DNA of 64,000 nt from Myxococcales bacterium (GTDB lineage Bacteria; Myxococcota_A; Polyangia; Haliangiales; Haliangiaceae). The stretch is from assembly GCA_016706545.1 (NCBI GenBank), contig JADJJK010000024.1, positions 1 to 64,000 of the forward strand, read 5' to 3'. The notes under the pieces were generated by a model. The model had not been told where the DNA came from. It was given only the letters and a program-made list of their open reading frames with translations, and searched no databases. The position numbers were made by a program, and so were the translations under genes. Each line of letters starts with the position of its first letter. Positions within the stretch are counted from its first letter, which is position 1. Of this stretch, positions 20,456-30,054 are shown piece after piece.

Positions 20456-21505
20456 ATGATTTGGTTTTGGATCGGCTTTTTTTCCCTGATCGCGCTGCTG
20501 TTGTTCCTCGATCTGGGCGTACTTCACCGAAAAGCCACCGAGCCGACCTTCGCCAGCGCGGTGGGCTGGACCATCGGATGGGTCTGCGTGGGCCTGTCGT
20601 TCTCCGGCGTGGTGTACCTGATGTACGAAAACCACTGGCTGGGCATCCGCCTGCTGGTGGACGGCAAGCCCCAGTCGGGTGCCGACGCTGCGGTCGTCTA
20701 CCTTTCGGCGTACCTCCTGGAGCAGGCGCTCTCGGTCGACAACATCTTCGTCATCTCGCTCCTGTTTCGCAGCTTCCGCGTCCCGGACAGGTACCAGCAC
20801 CGCGTCCTGTTCTGGGGCATCATGGGCGCCATCGTCTTCCGCGTGATCATGCTCGCGGGCGGGGCGTATCTGGCCAAGCAGTTCGACTGGATCTTCTACG
20901 TCTTTGGCGGCTACCTGGCCTGGCAGGGCGCCAAGCTCTTGCGCGGCGAGAACGAAGACGAAGACGGCTCGATCGACAAGAGCTTCGCGGTGCGCGCGCT
21001 GCGCCGGGTGGTCCGCATCGTCGACGGCGACCACGGCGGCCACTTCCTGGTCAAGGTGGACGGCCGCTACGCGCTGACCACCGTGGCGGTGTGCCTGATC
21101 GTGGTGGAGCTGACGGACGTGGTGTTCGCGCTGGACTCGATCCCGGCGGTGCTGTCGGTGAGCCAGGAGACGTTCATCATGGTGACGTCGAACATCTTCG
21201 CCATCATGGGCCTGCGCTCGCTGTACTTCGTGCTCGCCGGCGCGATGGCCAAGTTCAAGTACCTCAAGATCGCGCTGGCGCTGCTGCTCATCCTCATCGG
21301 CGTCAAGATGATCCTGCACGGACACATCCACATCCCGCACCTGATCTCCCTCGCGGCGATCGCCGGCATCATCACCACCGGCGTGCTCGCCTCCATCTTC
21401 CTCGGCGGCGACGAGCCGACGGCATCCCCCGAAGCTGCCGACGCCGCGAAGCCTGCCGACGCCGCGAAGCCCGCCGACGCCGAGCGCCACGAGCCCGGCA
21501 AGTAG
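20456..21505 (+). CDS. TerC/Alx-family membrane protein (manganese exporter-like)
   Basis: 349 residues with about eight or nine transmembrane segments. The family signatures LEQALSVDNIFVISLLFRSF and VVELTDVVFALDSIPAVLSV are present; their acidic residues bind the metal. Alx in E. coli exports Mn2+. The C-terminus is an Ala/Pro/Lys-rich repeat (AADAAKPADAAKPADA). The start is ATG 20456, where family proteins begin (MIWFWIGFF); ATG 20408 would add 16 residues. GC hairpins lie in the leader (see the separate entry). The CDF transporter further downstream makes this a second metal exporter in the area. Confidence 0.9.
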   Translation: MIWFWIGFFSLIALLLFLDLGVLHRKATEPTFASAVGWTIGWVCVGLSFSGVVYLMYENHWLGIRLLVDGKPQSGADAAVVYLSAYLLEQALSVDNIFVISLLFRSFRVPDRYQHRVLFWGIMGAIVFRVIMLAGGAYLAKQFDWIFYVFGGYLAWQGAKLLRGENEDEDGSIDKSFAVRALRRVVRIVDGDHGGHFLVKVDGRYALTTVAVCLIVVELTDVVFALDSIPAVLSVSQETFIMVTSNIFAIMGLRSLYFVLAGAMAKFKYLKIALALLLILIGVKMILHGHIHIPHLISLAAIAGIITTGVLASIFLGGDEPTASPEAADAAKPADAAKPADAERHEPGK

Positions 21506-21511
21506 CTCGAG

Positions 21512-21991
21512 TCAGATCGCCACGTCGACCAGCGTCGGCGCGAGCACCCGCAAGAGCTCCGCGGGCGCCAGCTCCACCAGGAAGCCCCGCGCGCCGCCGT
21601 TGATGTACAGCACCGGGAGCGCCGCGATCGTCTGCTGCAGGTACACCGGCATGGCCCGGCGCAAGCCAAAGGGCGAGGTGCCGCCGACCTGGTAGCCGGA
21701 GTGCCGGTCGGCGACCTCCGGACGACAGGGCGCGGTCTCCTTGCAGCCGAGCTGGCGAGCGAGGTTCTTGGTGGAGACCTCGCGGTCGCCGTGCATGAGG
21801 ATGCACAGGGGGCTCTGTCGCTCGTTCTCGAAGATGAGCGTCTTGATCACGCGGTGTTCGTCCACGCCCAAGGCGCGGGCCGACGCGGCGGTCCCCCCAT
21901 GCGGCTCCCAGGGATAGAGATGTGGAACAAAGGCCACGTTGGCGGCGCGTAGCGCGCGGATGGCCAGGGTGACGGGGTGCTTCGGTGCCAC
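21512..21991 (-). CDS. ybaK: Cys-tRNA(Pro)/Cys-tRNA(Cys) deacylase YbaK
   Basis: Free-standing editing enzyme that hydrolyses mischarged Cys-tRNA(Pro). The 159 residues match the whole YbaK/EbsC family. VIKTLIFENERQSPLCILMH, GDREVSTKNLARQL and the family signature GYQVGGTSPFGLRR are visible. It converges on TerC (6-base gap) and is divergent from the CDF transporter. Confidence 0.92.
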   Translation of the reverse strand: MAPKHPVTLAIRALRAANVAFVPHLYPWEPHGGTAASARALGVDEHRVIKTLIFENERQSPLCILMHGDREVSTKNLARQLGCKETAPCRPEVADRHSGYQVGGTSPFGLRRAMPVYLQQTIAALPVLYINGGARGFLVELAPAELLRVLAPTLVDVAI

Positions 21992-22059
21992 CCGCGAGAG
22001 TATGGCACGGCGGGATCAGCACGCACGCGATCGGCGCTTGGCGGTGGTATCCTCGGGCC

Positions 22060-23082
22060 ATGGATTCGCACTCGCTGGGCGACCACGCGCACCACGCGAC
22101 GCACGATGGCGTCCCCGTGGCAGCCGAGCGCAGGACGCTCTGGGTGGTGGCGATCACGCTGGTGATGATGGTCGGGGAGCTCGCGGTGGGCTGGTGGTCC
22201 GGCTCGATGGCGCTGACCGCCGACGGCTGGCACATGGGCACCCACGCGGGCGCGCTGGGCCTCACCGCCGCGGCGTACTGGTTCGCGCGGACGCGCGCCA
22301 ACCATGACGCCTTCACCTTTGGCACCGGCAAGGTCTATGCCCTCGCCGGCTACACCAGCGGCGTGTTGCTGGGCCTCGTCGCGGTGTGGATGGCGGTCGA
22401 GGGCGCGGTGCGGCTGTGGCGTCCCCATCCCATCGAGTTCACGGAGGCCATCTGGGTCGCCGTGCTGGGCCTCCTGGTGAACGTGGGCTGCGCGCTGCTC
22501 CTTGGCCACACCCACGGCGATCACCACGGCCACGACCATGGCGATCACCACGGCCACGACCATGGCGATCACCACGGCCACGACCACGGCGATCACCATG
22601 GCCACGACCATGGCGCTGGCCCGCACCACCAGGACCACAACCTGCGCGCGGCCTACCTGCACATCGTGGCGGACGCCGTGACCTCGGTGCTGGCCATCGC
22701 CGCGCTGCTGGCCGGCCGCTACGCCGGGCTGTGGTTCATGGATCCGGCGATGGGCATCGTCGGCGGCGCGGTGATCCTGTCCTGGGCGCTGGGCCTGTGC
22801 CGTCAGGCGGCGCAGCAGCTCCTGGACGTCGCCACGTTGCCAGGCCTCGAGGCCTGGGTGCGGAGCCAGCTCGAGGCCATCGACGACGTGCGGGTGGCAG
22901 ACCTTCACGTCTGGGAGCTGGGCCCGCGCCAGGTTGGCTGCGTGGTGTCGCTGGTCACCTCCACGCCGCGCGACGTGGACCACTACCGGCGCGTGCTCCT
23001 GGCCTCGCGCGCCATCGCGCACCTGACGATCGAGCTGCATTGCTGCGCCCGTGAGCACAGCCTGCCGCGCGCGGCGAGCTGA
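22060..23082 (+). CDS. Cation diffusion facilitator metal exporter (DmeF-like)
   Basis: Proton-coupled divalent metal exporter of 340 residues from ATG 22060. There are six predicted membrane helices. The metal-site residues in TM2 (SMALTADGWHMGTHAGAL) and TM5 (LHIVADAVTSVLAI) follow the HxxxD / HxxxD pattern. The cytoplasmic loop carries four copies of GDHHGHDH, followed by HHQDHN. The N-terminus is also His-rich (MDSHSLGDHAHHATHDG). The order resembles DmeF/CzcD-type Co, Ni or Zn exporters. The C-terminal cytoplasmic domain is present (VADLHVWELG). It is divergent from ybaK. Confidence 0.92.
   Translation: MDSHSLGDHAHHATHDGVPVAAERRTLWVVAITLVMMVGELAVGWWSGSMALTADGWHMGTHAGALGLTAAAYWFARTRANHDAFTFGTGKVYALAGYTSGVLLGLVAVWMAVEGAVRLWRPHPIEFTEAIWVAVLGLLVNVGCALLLGHTHGDHHGHDHGDHHGHDHGDHHGHDHGDHHGHDHGAGPHHQDHNLRAAYLHIVADAVTSVLAIAALLAGRYAGLWFMDPAMGIVGGAVILSWALGLCRQAAQQLLDVATLPGLEAWVRSQLEAIDDVRVADLHVWELGPRQVGCVVSLVTSTPRDVDHYRRVLLASRAIAHLTIELHCCAREHSLPRAAS
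22517..22612 (+). repeat. 24-bp tandem repeat encoding the CDF histidine loop
   Basis: Four near-perfect copies of a 24-base unit (GGCGATCACCACGGCCACGA plus four bases) encode GDHHGHDH. The high nucleotide identity between units shows recent expansion rather than only protein-level selection. Confidence 0.85.
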
Positions 23083-23139
23083 CAGACCGCAGCCTTCGCC
23101 GCGGGCGCTGGCCGCGGGCGCGAGCCTGGCCTCGGGTGC

Positions 23140-23243
23140 TGGCCTCGGGCGCCGTGCGGCGCGGGCCTGGCCTTGGGCGCCGTGCGCCGCAGGGCTGGAC
23201 TCGGGCGCCGTGCGGCGCCGACCGGGGCACCGTGCGGCGCGGG
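23140..23243. repeat. Cluster of GC-rich hairpin repeats between convergent genes
   Basis: Four copies of a GGCGCCGTGCGGCGC-type unit sit at about 23147, 23176, 23202 and 23225. Each is a near-perfect GCGCCG/CGGCGC palindrome with a two-base loop, and they are separated by a CTGGCCTCGGG-like spacer. They lie between the CDF gene and livF, which converge, so a bidirectional transcription stop is a reasonable guess. Confidence 0.65.
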
Positions 23244-23956
<713 letters not shown>

Positions 23957-23957
<1 letters not shown>

Positions 23958-24754
23958 CAGGAGGCCTCGCTTTCCGCGGTGGTCTCATCCTCCGGCGCGC
24001 CGAGATATGCCTCGATCACGGCGGGGTTACTCTGGATCGCCGCCGGCTTGCCGGCGGCGATGGTCATGCCGTGATCCAGCACCGTGATGTGCTCGCAGAT
24101 GTCCATGACCAGGCCCATGTCGTGCTCGATGAGCAAGATCGCCAGATCGAACTGCTTGCGCAGGGTCTGGATGAGGCCGCGCATCTCCACCTTCTCGCTG
24201 GAGTTCATGCCGGCGACCGGCTCGTCCAGCAGCAGCACCTTGGGCTCGGTCGCCAGCGCGCGCGCGATCTCGAGCCGGCGCTGATCGCCGTACGGCAAGC
24301 TGCGCGCTTGCTCCTCGCGGCGATGCGCGATGCCAAGGAGCTCCAAAAGCTCCAGCGAGCGCTCGGTGACCGCGCGCTCCTCGGCGAGATACAGCGGAGT
24401 GCGCAGGAGGCTGCGCCACAGGCCGCTGCGCGTGCGCACGCCGGCGGCGGTGCGCACGTTGTCGAGCACCGACAGCTCGCCAAAGAGCCGGATGTTCTGG
24501 AACGTGCGCGCGAGCCCCGCGGCGGCGATCTGCGAAGGCTTCTTGCCGTTGACCTGCTTGCCGTCCAGCAGCACCGAGCCGGCGTCTGGCTGGTACACGC
24601 CGGTCAGCAGGTTGAACACCGTGGTCTTGCCGGCGCCGTTGGGCCCGATGAGACCCGCCAGATCGGAAGATCCAAGGGACAACGAGAAGTCGTTGACCGC
24701 GCGCAGGCCGCCGAAGGACAGAGACAGGCCTCTGGCGGCCAGGACCTCGCTCAT
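23957..24754 (-). CDS. livG: Branched-chain amino acid ABC transporter ATP-binding protein LivG
   Basis: Second ATPase of the Liv importer, 265 residues from ATG 24754, which overlaps the livM stop (ATGA). Walker A is GPNGAGKTT, the LivG-type ARTFQNIRLF segment follows, and Walker B is VLLLDEPVAGMN. The ABC signature region reads LPYGDQRRLEIARAL, normal for LivG. Confidence 0.93.
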
Positions 24755-25899
24755 GGGGCCTCCTTGCCGCGCACGATGCGCGCTCGGATGCGTCGCCACG
24801 CCGTGGTCTCCCACAGCTCCTTGATGCCAAAGAGGCCTTGCGGCCGCAGGATCATCACCAGGATGAGCGCCAGCGCATAGATGATCATGCGGTACTCGGC
24901 GAACTCCCGGAATAGCTCAGGCATCAGGGTCAGCGCCGCCGCCGCGACCACGGCGCCGCTTATCGACCCCATGCCCCCGAGCACCACCATGATCACGATG
25001 TCGATCGACTTCTGGAAGCCGAGCTCGCGCGGGGTCAGGGTGTTACCAAACTCGTGCGCGAACAGCGCGCCGCCGACCCCGGCGAAGAACGCCGCCATCA
25101 CGAACGCCGCCACCTTGACCCGGCTGGTGTTGATGCCCATGGCCTCGGCGGCGATCTCGTTCTCGCGCACCGCCAGGAGCGCGCGGCCCTTGCTGGACAG
25201 CTTGAGGCGATACGCGGAGATGAGGACGATCGCAACGATCAGGTAGACGAAGAAGATGCCGGCGTGCCCGGTGTCCTCGTTCCACGGCGTCGGCGACACG
25301 TACGACGGCAGGCCGGAGAAGCCCAGCGCGCCGCCGAGGTTGTCCGAGACCTCCCACATGCTCTTGCCGGCGACGTCCTCCGGATAGAGCACGTCCTTGG
25401 AGCGCTGCGCCAGCACGCGCATGATCTCGCCAAACCCCAGGGTGACGATGGCCAGGTAGTCGCCGCGCAGCCGCAGCGATGGCAGCCCCACCACCAGACC
25501 GGCCAGCGCCGCGACGCACCCGCCCAGCACGCAGGCAAACAGGAACAGCAGATCACCGCTGCCCAGAAACCCGCCATGCGGCTCCGGGCTGCCCCACAGC
25601 TTGATGGAGCCGTAGTAGGTGACGATGGCCGCGGCGTAGCCGCCGACCATCATGAAGCCGGCGTGGCCGATGGAGAACTGGCCAGCGAAGCCATTGACGA
25701 TGTTGAGCGACACCGCGAGCACGATGGCGATGCCGATGTCGAGCACCATCTTGGCGGCGAACGGCCCGACCGCCGGCGCCAGGACGCTCTGCAGCACCAG
25801 GGCGACCACGACGCCCGCGACGACGGGCCAGGCCGAGCGCAGCGCGGAGCCAAGGCCCCCTGGATGAAGCGCGCGGGTTCGTTCGGAGATGGTCTTCAT
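24751..25899 (-). CDS. livM: Branched-chain amino acid ABC transporter permease LivM
   Basis: Inner-membrane permease of 382 residues with about ten helices. Family segments FSIGHAGFMMVGGYAAA and LRGDYLAIVTLGFGEI (the cytoplasmic ATPase-contact loop) are clear. The start is ATG 25899, overlapping the livH TGA. The periplasmic loop with SPTPWNEDTGHAG is typical. Confidence 0.92.
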   Translation of the reverse strand: MKTISERTRALHPGGLGSALRSAWPVVAGVVVALVLQSVLAPAVGPFAAKMVLDIGIAIVLAVSLNIVNGFAGQFSIGHAGFMMVGGYAAAIVTYYGSIKLWGSPEPHGGFLGSGDLLFLFACVLGGCVAALAGLVVGLPSLRLRGDYLAIVTLGFGEIMRVLAQRSKDVLYPEDVAGKSMWEVSDNLGGALGFSGLPSYVSPTPWNEDTGHAGIFFVYLIVAIVLISAYRLKLSSKGRALLAVRENEIAAEAMGINTSRVKVAAFVMAAFFAGVGGALFAHEFGNTLTPRELGFQKSIDIVIMVVLGGMGSISGAVVAAAALTLMPELFREFAEYRMIIYALALILVMILRPQGLFGIKELWETTAWRRIRARIVRGKEAP

Positions 25900-26939
25900 C
25901 ACACCTTCTCCCGGACGGCCTTGCCGAGGATGCCGCTGGGCTTGAGCAGCAGCACCACGATCAGGATGACGAACACGTAGACGTCGCGCATGTGCGGCGA
26001 CAGGTACGAGGCGCCAAACACCTCCACCACGCCGATGAGCAACGCGCCGGCCACCGCGCCGCGCACGTTGCCGATGCCGCCCACCACGGCCGCCACGAAG
26101 GCCTTGAGGCCCAGGAGCACCCAGGTGGCGTCCGCGGTCTGCTTGAGCCCCTCGTACTTGAGCGCGAACAGCAGGCCCCCGGCGGCGGCCAGCGCCGAGC
26201 CGATCGCGAAGGTGATGGTCACCACGCGATTGACGTTGATCCCCATCAAGGAGGCGACCTTCTCGTCGAAGGACACCGCGCGCATCGCCCGCCCGAGCCG
26301 GGTGCGAAACACCATCCACTGCAGCGCCATCATCAAGGCCAGCGCCAGCGCGATCACCGTCACGTCGACCAGGCGGATGTGGACCTGGGCGATGGTGAAC
26401 AGCGAGCGGTCCTCGATCAGGCTGGGCATGCGCTGCGGCTGGGTGCCGAACACCGACGAGAGCTGGCCCACGTTCTGCAGAAACAGCGACACGCCGATCG
26501 CGGTGATGAGCACGTTGAGCCTGGGCGCCTTGCGCAGCGGCCGATACGCCAAGATCTCGATGGTGACGCCGAGGAGCGCGCACGCCGCCATCACCAGCAG
26601 GAGCACCAGCGGCATGCCCCACAGCGGTGAGCTAGTGGCGACCCAGCCAAACGCGGTGGCGAAGGTGAACGACAGCCACGCGCCGACCGCGAACACATCC
26701 GAGTGCGCGAAGTTGATGAAGCGCAGGACGCCGTACACCAAGGTGTAGCCCAGCGCGATCAGCGCGTACAGGCTGCCCAGCGCGACGCTGTTGACCAGCG
26801 TCTGCAGGAACTTGGGGAACCCATGCTGGACGATGAGCAACCCGAGCATGACCACCGGCCCGCCGAGCTTCACGGCGGGCAGGAGCCTGCGTCGAGCGCT
26901 GGCGGGCGCGGAAGGAGCGGAAGAAGGAGAGGAGGACAC
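25899..26939 (-). CDS. livH: Branched-chain amino acid ABC transporter permease LivH
   Basis: Second permease, 346 residues, starting at GTG 26939. It shows ALGYTLVYGVLRFINFAHSD at the first family helix and VVGGIGNVRGAVAGALLIG in the last third. A Ser/Pro/Ala-rich N-terminal extension of about 30 residues precedes the first helix. It stands 23 bases downstream of livK. Confidence 0.92.
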   Translation of the reverse strand: MSSSPSSAPSAPASARRRLLPAVKLGGPVVMLGLLIVQHGFPKFLQTLVNSVALGSLYALIALGYTLVYGVLRFINFAHSDVFAVGAWLSFTFATAFGWVATSSPLWGMPLVLLLVMAACALLGVTIEILAYRPLRKAPRLNVLITAIGVSLFLQNVGQLSSVFGTQPQRMPSLIEDRSLFTIAQVHIRLVDVTVIALALALMMALQWMVFRTRLGRAMRAVSFDEKVASLMGINVNRVVTITFAIGSALAAAGGLLFALKYEGLKQTADATWVLLGLKAFVAAVVGGIGNVRGAVAGALLIGVVEVFGASYLSPHMRDVYVFVILIVVLLLKPSGILGKAVREKV

Positions 26940-26962
26940 GAGCTTGGTGGGCTCCCTGGCGC

Positions 26963-28408
26963 CTACTGCCCGCCCTCGTCTGGATCATCGGAGGCCTTCA
27001 TCTCCGTGCCGGTCTTGCCGCCGGCTGGAGCGGCCTTGACCGGCGCTGGCGGCGGGGTGGCGCGGGTCGTCGGCGCGCCTGTGGACTCCGGCGCGGGCGC
27101 CGCGGCCGGCGCCGCCGCGGGATCAGCCGCGGGCTCCGGCGAGACCAGCGGCTTGGGCGCATCCGCCGCTGCGTCGGGCGGCGCGATGCTGGTCACGTAC
27201 GCCGGCTTGCCGTTCTTGATCTGCAGCACCACGGCCTTCTTCTGCGCGTCGCGGTTGACGTCGATGGAGATGAGGCCGGTGACGCCGGCGAAGGCCTTGG
27301 TGGCGGCCAGCGCCGCCGCCAGGTCCTTGCCGCCGAGCGACGGCGCGCGGTCCATGGCGTCGAACAAGATGCGCGCGGCGTCGTAGCCCAGCGCCGCCAG
27401 GCCGTCGGGAACCTGGCCGTGCTTCTCGCGGTACTTGCGCACGAAGTCCTGCACCTCCGGCCGCGTCTCCTCGAAGGAGTAGTGGTTCGAGTAGTAGCTG
27501 CCTTCGATGTCGGCGCCGCCGATCTCGGTGAGCTTCTCGGAGTCCCAGCCGTCGCCGCCAAGGAACGGCTCCTTGATGCCGAGCTTGCGCGCCTGCCGGA
27601 TCATGTTGCCGACGTCCGTGTAGTACCCGGGCATGTAGATGGCCTGGGCGCCGGACGTCTTGATGGTCTGGAGCTGCGCCGAGACGTCGGGATCGCCGCC
27701 GCTGTAGGCCTGCTCGGTGGTGATGACGCCCTTCATGCCGACGAAGGCGGTCTTGAAGTCGTTGGCCAGGCCCTTGGAGTACGCCTGCTGCTGATCGTAG
27801 AGGATGGCGACCTTGGTGACCTTCAGATCGTCGGTGGCAAACTTGGCCATCACGTAGCCCTGGAAGCTGTCCAGGAAGCACACGCGGAAGATCATGTCGC
27901 CGATCTTGGTGACCCGCTCGTTGGTCGACGACGGCGAGACCATGGGGACACCCAGCTTCTGCGCCACCTGCCCGCCAGCGATGGAGATCGAGGACGAGAC
28001 CTCGCCCAGGAGCGCGACCACCTTCTCGTTGTTGATGAGGCGGGTCACCACGGTGCCGCCTTCGGAGGCCTTGGAGGCGGTGTCGAGGGTCTTGACCTCG
28101 ATCTTGCGGCCCTTGACGCCACCGGCGGCGTTGCGCTCTTCGAGCGCCATCCGCACGCCCTTGTCCGTGGACTGGCCGAAGGTGGCCTCGCTGCCGGTCA
28201 TCGACGCGAAGTGACCGACGACGATCGCGCCGGTCTCCGGCGCCGCGCTGGCCGAGCCGGCCGGGTCACCTGCTGGTTTCTTCTTGCCGCCGAACTTGTC
28301 ACAGCCGGCGCCGCCGACCGCAGTCAAGGCCAGGAGGCCGAGCAGCCCCAGCGACGAGAAGGATCGTCGCCATCCCATGCAACCGCGTAGATTCACGGCG
28401 TTTCTCAT
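26963..28408 (-). CDS. livK: Branched-chain amino acid ABC transporter substrate-binding lipoprotein
   Basis: Periplasmic binding protein of the type 1 (LivJ/LivK) fold, 481 residues. The signal peptide ends in the lipobox GGAGC (Cys36), so the protein is membrane-tethered, unlike the soluble LivK of E. coli. FASMTGSEATFGQSTDKGVR begins the fold. Ligand-loop regions SPSSTNERVT and YMPGYYTDVGNMIRQA are recognisable. A Pro/Ala-rich tail of about 65 residues ends the protein. The start may be ATG 28408 or ATG 28378; both have weak ribosome sites. It is the first gene of the operon, with its promoter in 28409-28598. Confidence 0.9.
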   Translation of the reverse strand: MRNAVNLRGCMGWRRSFSSLGLLGLLALTAVGGAGCDKFGGKKKPAGDPAGSASAAPETGAIVVGHFASMTGSEATFGQSTDKGVRMALEERNAAGGVKGRKIEVKTLDTASKASEGGTVVTRLINNEKVVALLGEVSSSISIAGGQVAQKLGVPMVSPSSTNERVTKIGDMIFRVCFLDSFQGYVMAKFATDDLKVTKVAILYDQQQAYSKGLANDFKTAFVGMKGVITTEQAYSGGDPDVSAQLQTIKTSGAQAIYMPGYYTDVGNMIRQARKLGIKEPFLGGDGWDSEKLTEIGGADIEGSYYSNHYSFEETRPEVQDFVRKYREKHGQVPDGLAALGYDAARILFDAMDRAPSLGGKDLAAALAATKAFAGVTGLISIDVNRDAQKKAVVLQIKNGKPAYVTSIAPPDAAADAPKPLVSPEPAADPAAAPAAAPAPESTGAPTTRATPPPAPVKAAPAGGKTGTEMKASDDPDEGGQ

Positions 28409-28483
28409 TGCATCTGCGATAGCCTGAGGTGCCTCGTGATGTCAACGGCAACCGGTATCGAAGATGCCGGAGGCGATCGTCGA

Positions 28484-28520
28484 CGGCCCAGCGTCGGCCC
28501 AGCGTCGGCCCGGCGTCGGT
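28484..28520. repeat. 12-bp repeat in the livK upstream region
   Basis: Three copies of a CGGCCCAGCGTCGGCC-type unit stand side by side in the 190-base spacer between livK and the next minus-strand gene. The spacer is otherwise unremarkable. Confidence 0.5.
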
Positions 28521-28598
28521 CGTTTGCTGCCGCGGCGACTGCTGGCGCACCGCGGCGAACGGTAGCCCGCGGGCTCATTGCAACGGGCGCACCGAGGC

Positions 28599-29309
28599 TC
28601 AGGGCGCCGCCGCGACGACCACGGAGATCTCGTTGCGCACGGTGACGCGCATCTCCGAACCAGCGAGCGCGCCGGTGGGGGTCACGCGCTGCGACCGGTC
28701 GAGGCGGATCCGCTCCTGCTCCACGCCGTCTCGCTTGCTCTTGAAGCCGCCGGTCGGGATCGAGTACTCCCCGCTGTCCGGGATGACCAGCTCGTCGAGC
28801 TGATCGGTGTCCAGGCGGGCCGTCTCGGCGGTGCCGCTGCGTGACCAGGTCACCATGACCGGGGCCCTGGTGTCCACGGTGGCGCCCGCGACCGGCGCCG
28901 TGAAGTAGTGGACCGAGGGGCCATCCACGCGCACGTCGTCCACGAAGTCAGCGTCAGCCTTCACCGCCAGCCGATACACCTCGCTGTAGCCATTCTGGAT
29001 CCCGGTCCAGCGGTTGGGCTCGCCAGAGTAGGTCAGGTCGACCACGCCCTGGGAGGACTCCACCGAGACGAGCCCCGTGGTCACGTTCACGCCGCCGCGC
29101 TCCAGCCGGATGCGGAACTCCGTGGTGAAGTCCTGCGGCTTGGTCGCGTTGGGAACGACCGGCCGGGCGACGACGTCGGCGTCCACGAGCAGCGTGGTGG
29201 AGCCAGTTCCTGGGCTGTTGCCGGCTCCCGGATCGAGGTCTCCCTCGGTGCTACATGCGAATACAGCAAGGGAAACCGAGGGGAAGATAAGCAGAGTAGA
29301 TAGGCGCAT
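28599..29309 (-). CDS. Hypothetical lipoprotein
   Basis: 236 residues from ATG 29309. The signal peptide MRLSTLLIFPSVSLAVFAC has a lipobox-like VFAC. The mature protein is beta-rich, with Ig-like spacing of valines and threonines (TRAPVMVTWSRSGTAETARL). No enzyme motif is visible. It lies upstream of livK on the same strand with 190 bases between, so it is probably a separate unit. I do not recognise a family. Confidence 0.7.
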   Translation of the reverse strand: MRLSTLLIFPSVSLAVFACSTEGDLDPGAGNSPGTGSTTLLVDADVVARPVVPNATKPQDFTTEFRIRLERGGVNVTTGLVSVESSQGVVDLTYSGEPNRWTGIQNGYSEVYRLAVKADADFVDDVRVDGPSVHYFTAPVAGATVDTRAPVMVTWSRSGTAETARLDTDQLDELVIPDSGEYSIPTGGFKSKRDGVEQERIRLDRSQRVTPTGALAGSEMRVTVRNEISVVVAAAP

Positions 29310-29724
29310 GGACGGAAACAAAGAGCAATTCGCGTGCCGTCACGTTCTGCGGCTCCGCAGGGCGGGCTCGTCGGGCGCTGGGCCGCACAGCGCCGATGAG
29401 GGTTCTAGCCCGGTCGCAATCTCGCCGTCGCGCAGCGAGCTGCGTGCATGGCCCGGAGGATCGCTGTGAATGGGCTGTGCATGGATCGAGCGCGAGCTGC
29501 GCAAGGGCAGAACACGCGCACAGTAGGCGTTGTACGTGAGCTGCCCACTACGCCCGACGCGCCTCTCGAGACAGAGGCGGCCACAACCGCGCCGCCGCCG
29601 CGCCGCGCAGCCGTCTCCTGGCGGAGCACGCCAAGCTTGCTCGGCCAGGTCAGCGGCGCAGCCTGGCGGGTGCTTCTGGCCGTCAGCGCGCAAGAGGAGC
29701 GCGCGCGGCGAGGTACGATGCTGC
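29310..29724. other. Intergenic region with a short perfect hairpin
   Basis: About 415 bases between divergent genes with no convincing coding frame. CGCCTCT (29560-29566) and AGAGGCG (29573-29579) make a perfect 7-bp stem with a six-base loop. There is no T-run, so a classical terminator is not supported. Promoters for the flanking genes must lie here. Confidence 0.35.
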
Positions 29725-29979
29725 ATGCCCATCGATGATCTTGGCACCCTGGAGTACAAGCTGAAAAAGCGCGGATTCCGACGCGACGATGTCTTCCTCC
29801 ACGTCTGCGAGAAGTGTCACGAGCAAGCGGTCTTGACCTACCTCATCGCCGGCAAAGGCGGAGGCCGAGACATCCACCTCTGCCAGGCCTGCGGCGATGC
29901 GCGCTCGTGGCGGAGCGGCGCCGGGCTGGAGACGAGAGCGGAGGACGTGGGCTTTGATCTTCGAGCGTTTCTGGGATGA
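29725..29979 (+). CDS. Small four-cysteine zinc-ribbon-like protein
   Basis: 84 residues. Two CxxC pairs (Cys28/Cys31 in HVCEKCHEQ and Cys53/Cys56 in HLCQACGDAR) are spaced like a zinc ribbon. There is no signal peptide, so it is cytosolic. DNA, RNA or protein binding is possible. The start is ATG 29725, close to a 5' GGCGAGG sequence. It stands alone upstream of the metal efflux operon, 75 bases before it. I do not recognise the family. Confidence 0.6.
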   Translation: MPIDDLGTLEYKLKKRGFRRDDVFLHVCEKCHEQAVLTYLIAGKGGGRDIHLCQACGDARSWRSGAGLETRAEDVGFDLRAFLG

Positions 29980-30054
29980 CCGCAGGTGCTTGAGCCAGGG
30001 CCATGAGCCTCATGGGCCCATGAGAATCCTCTCAGACTGACGTCATGCGCCAGG

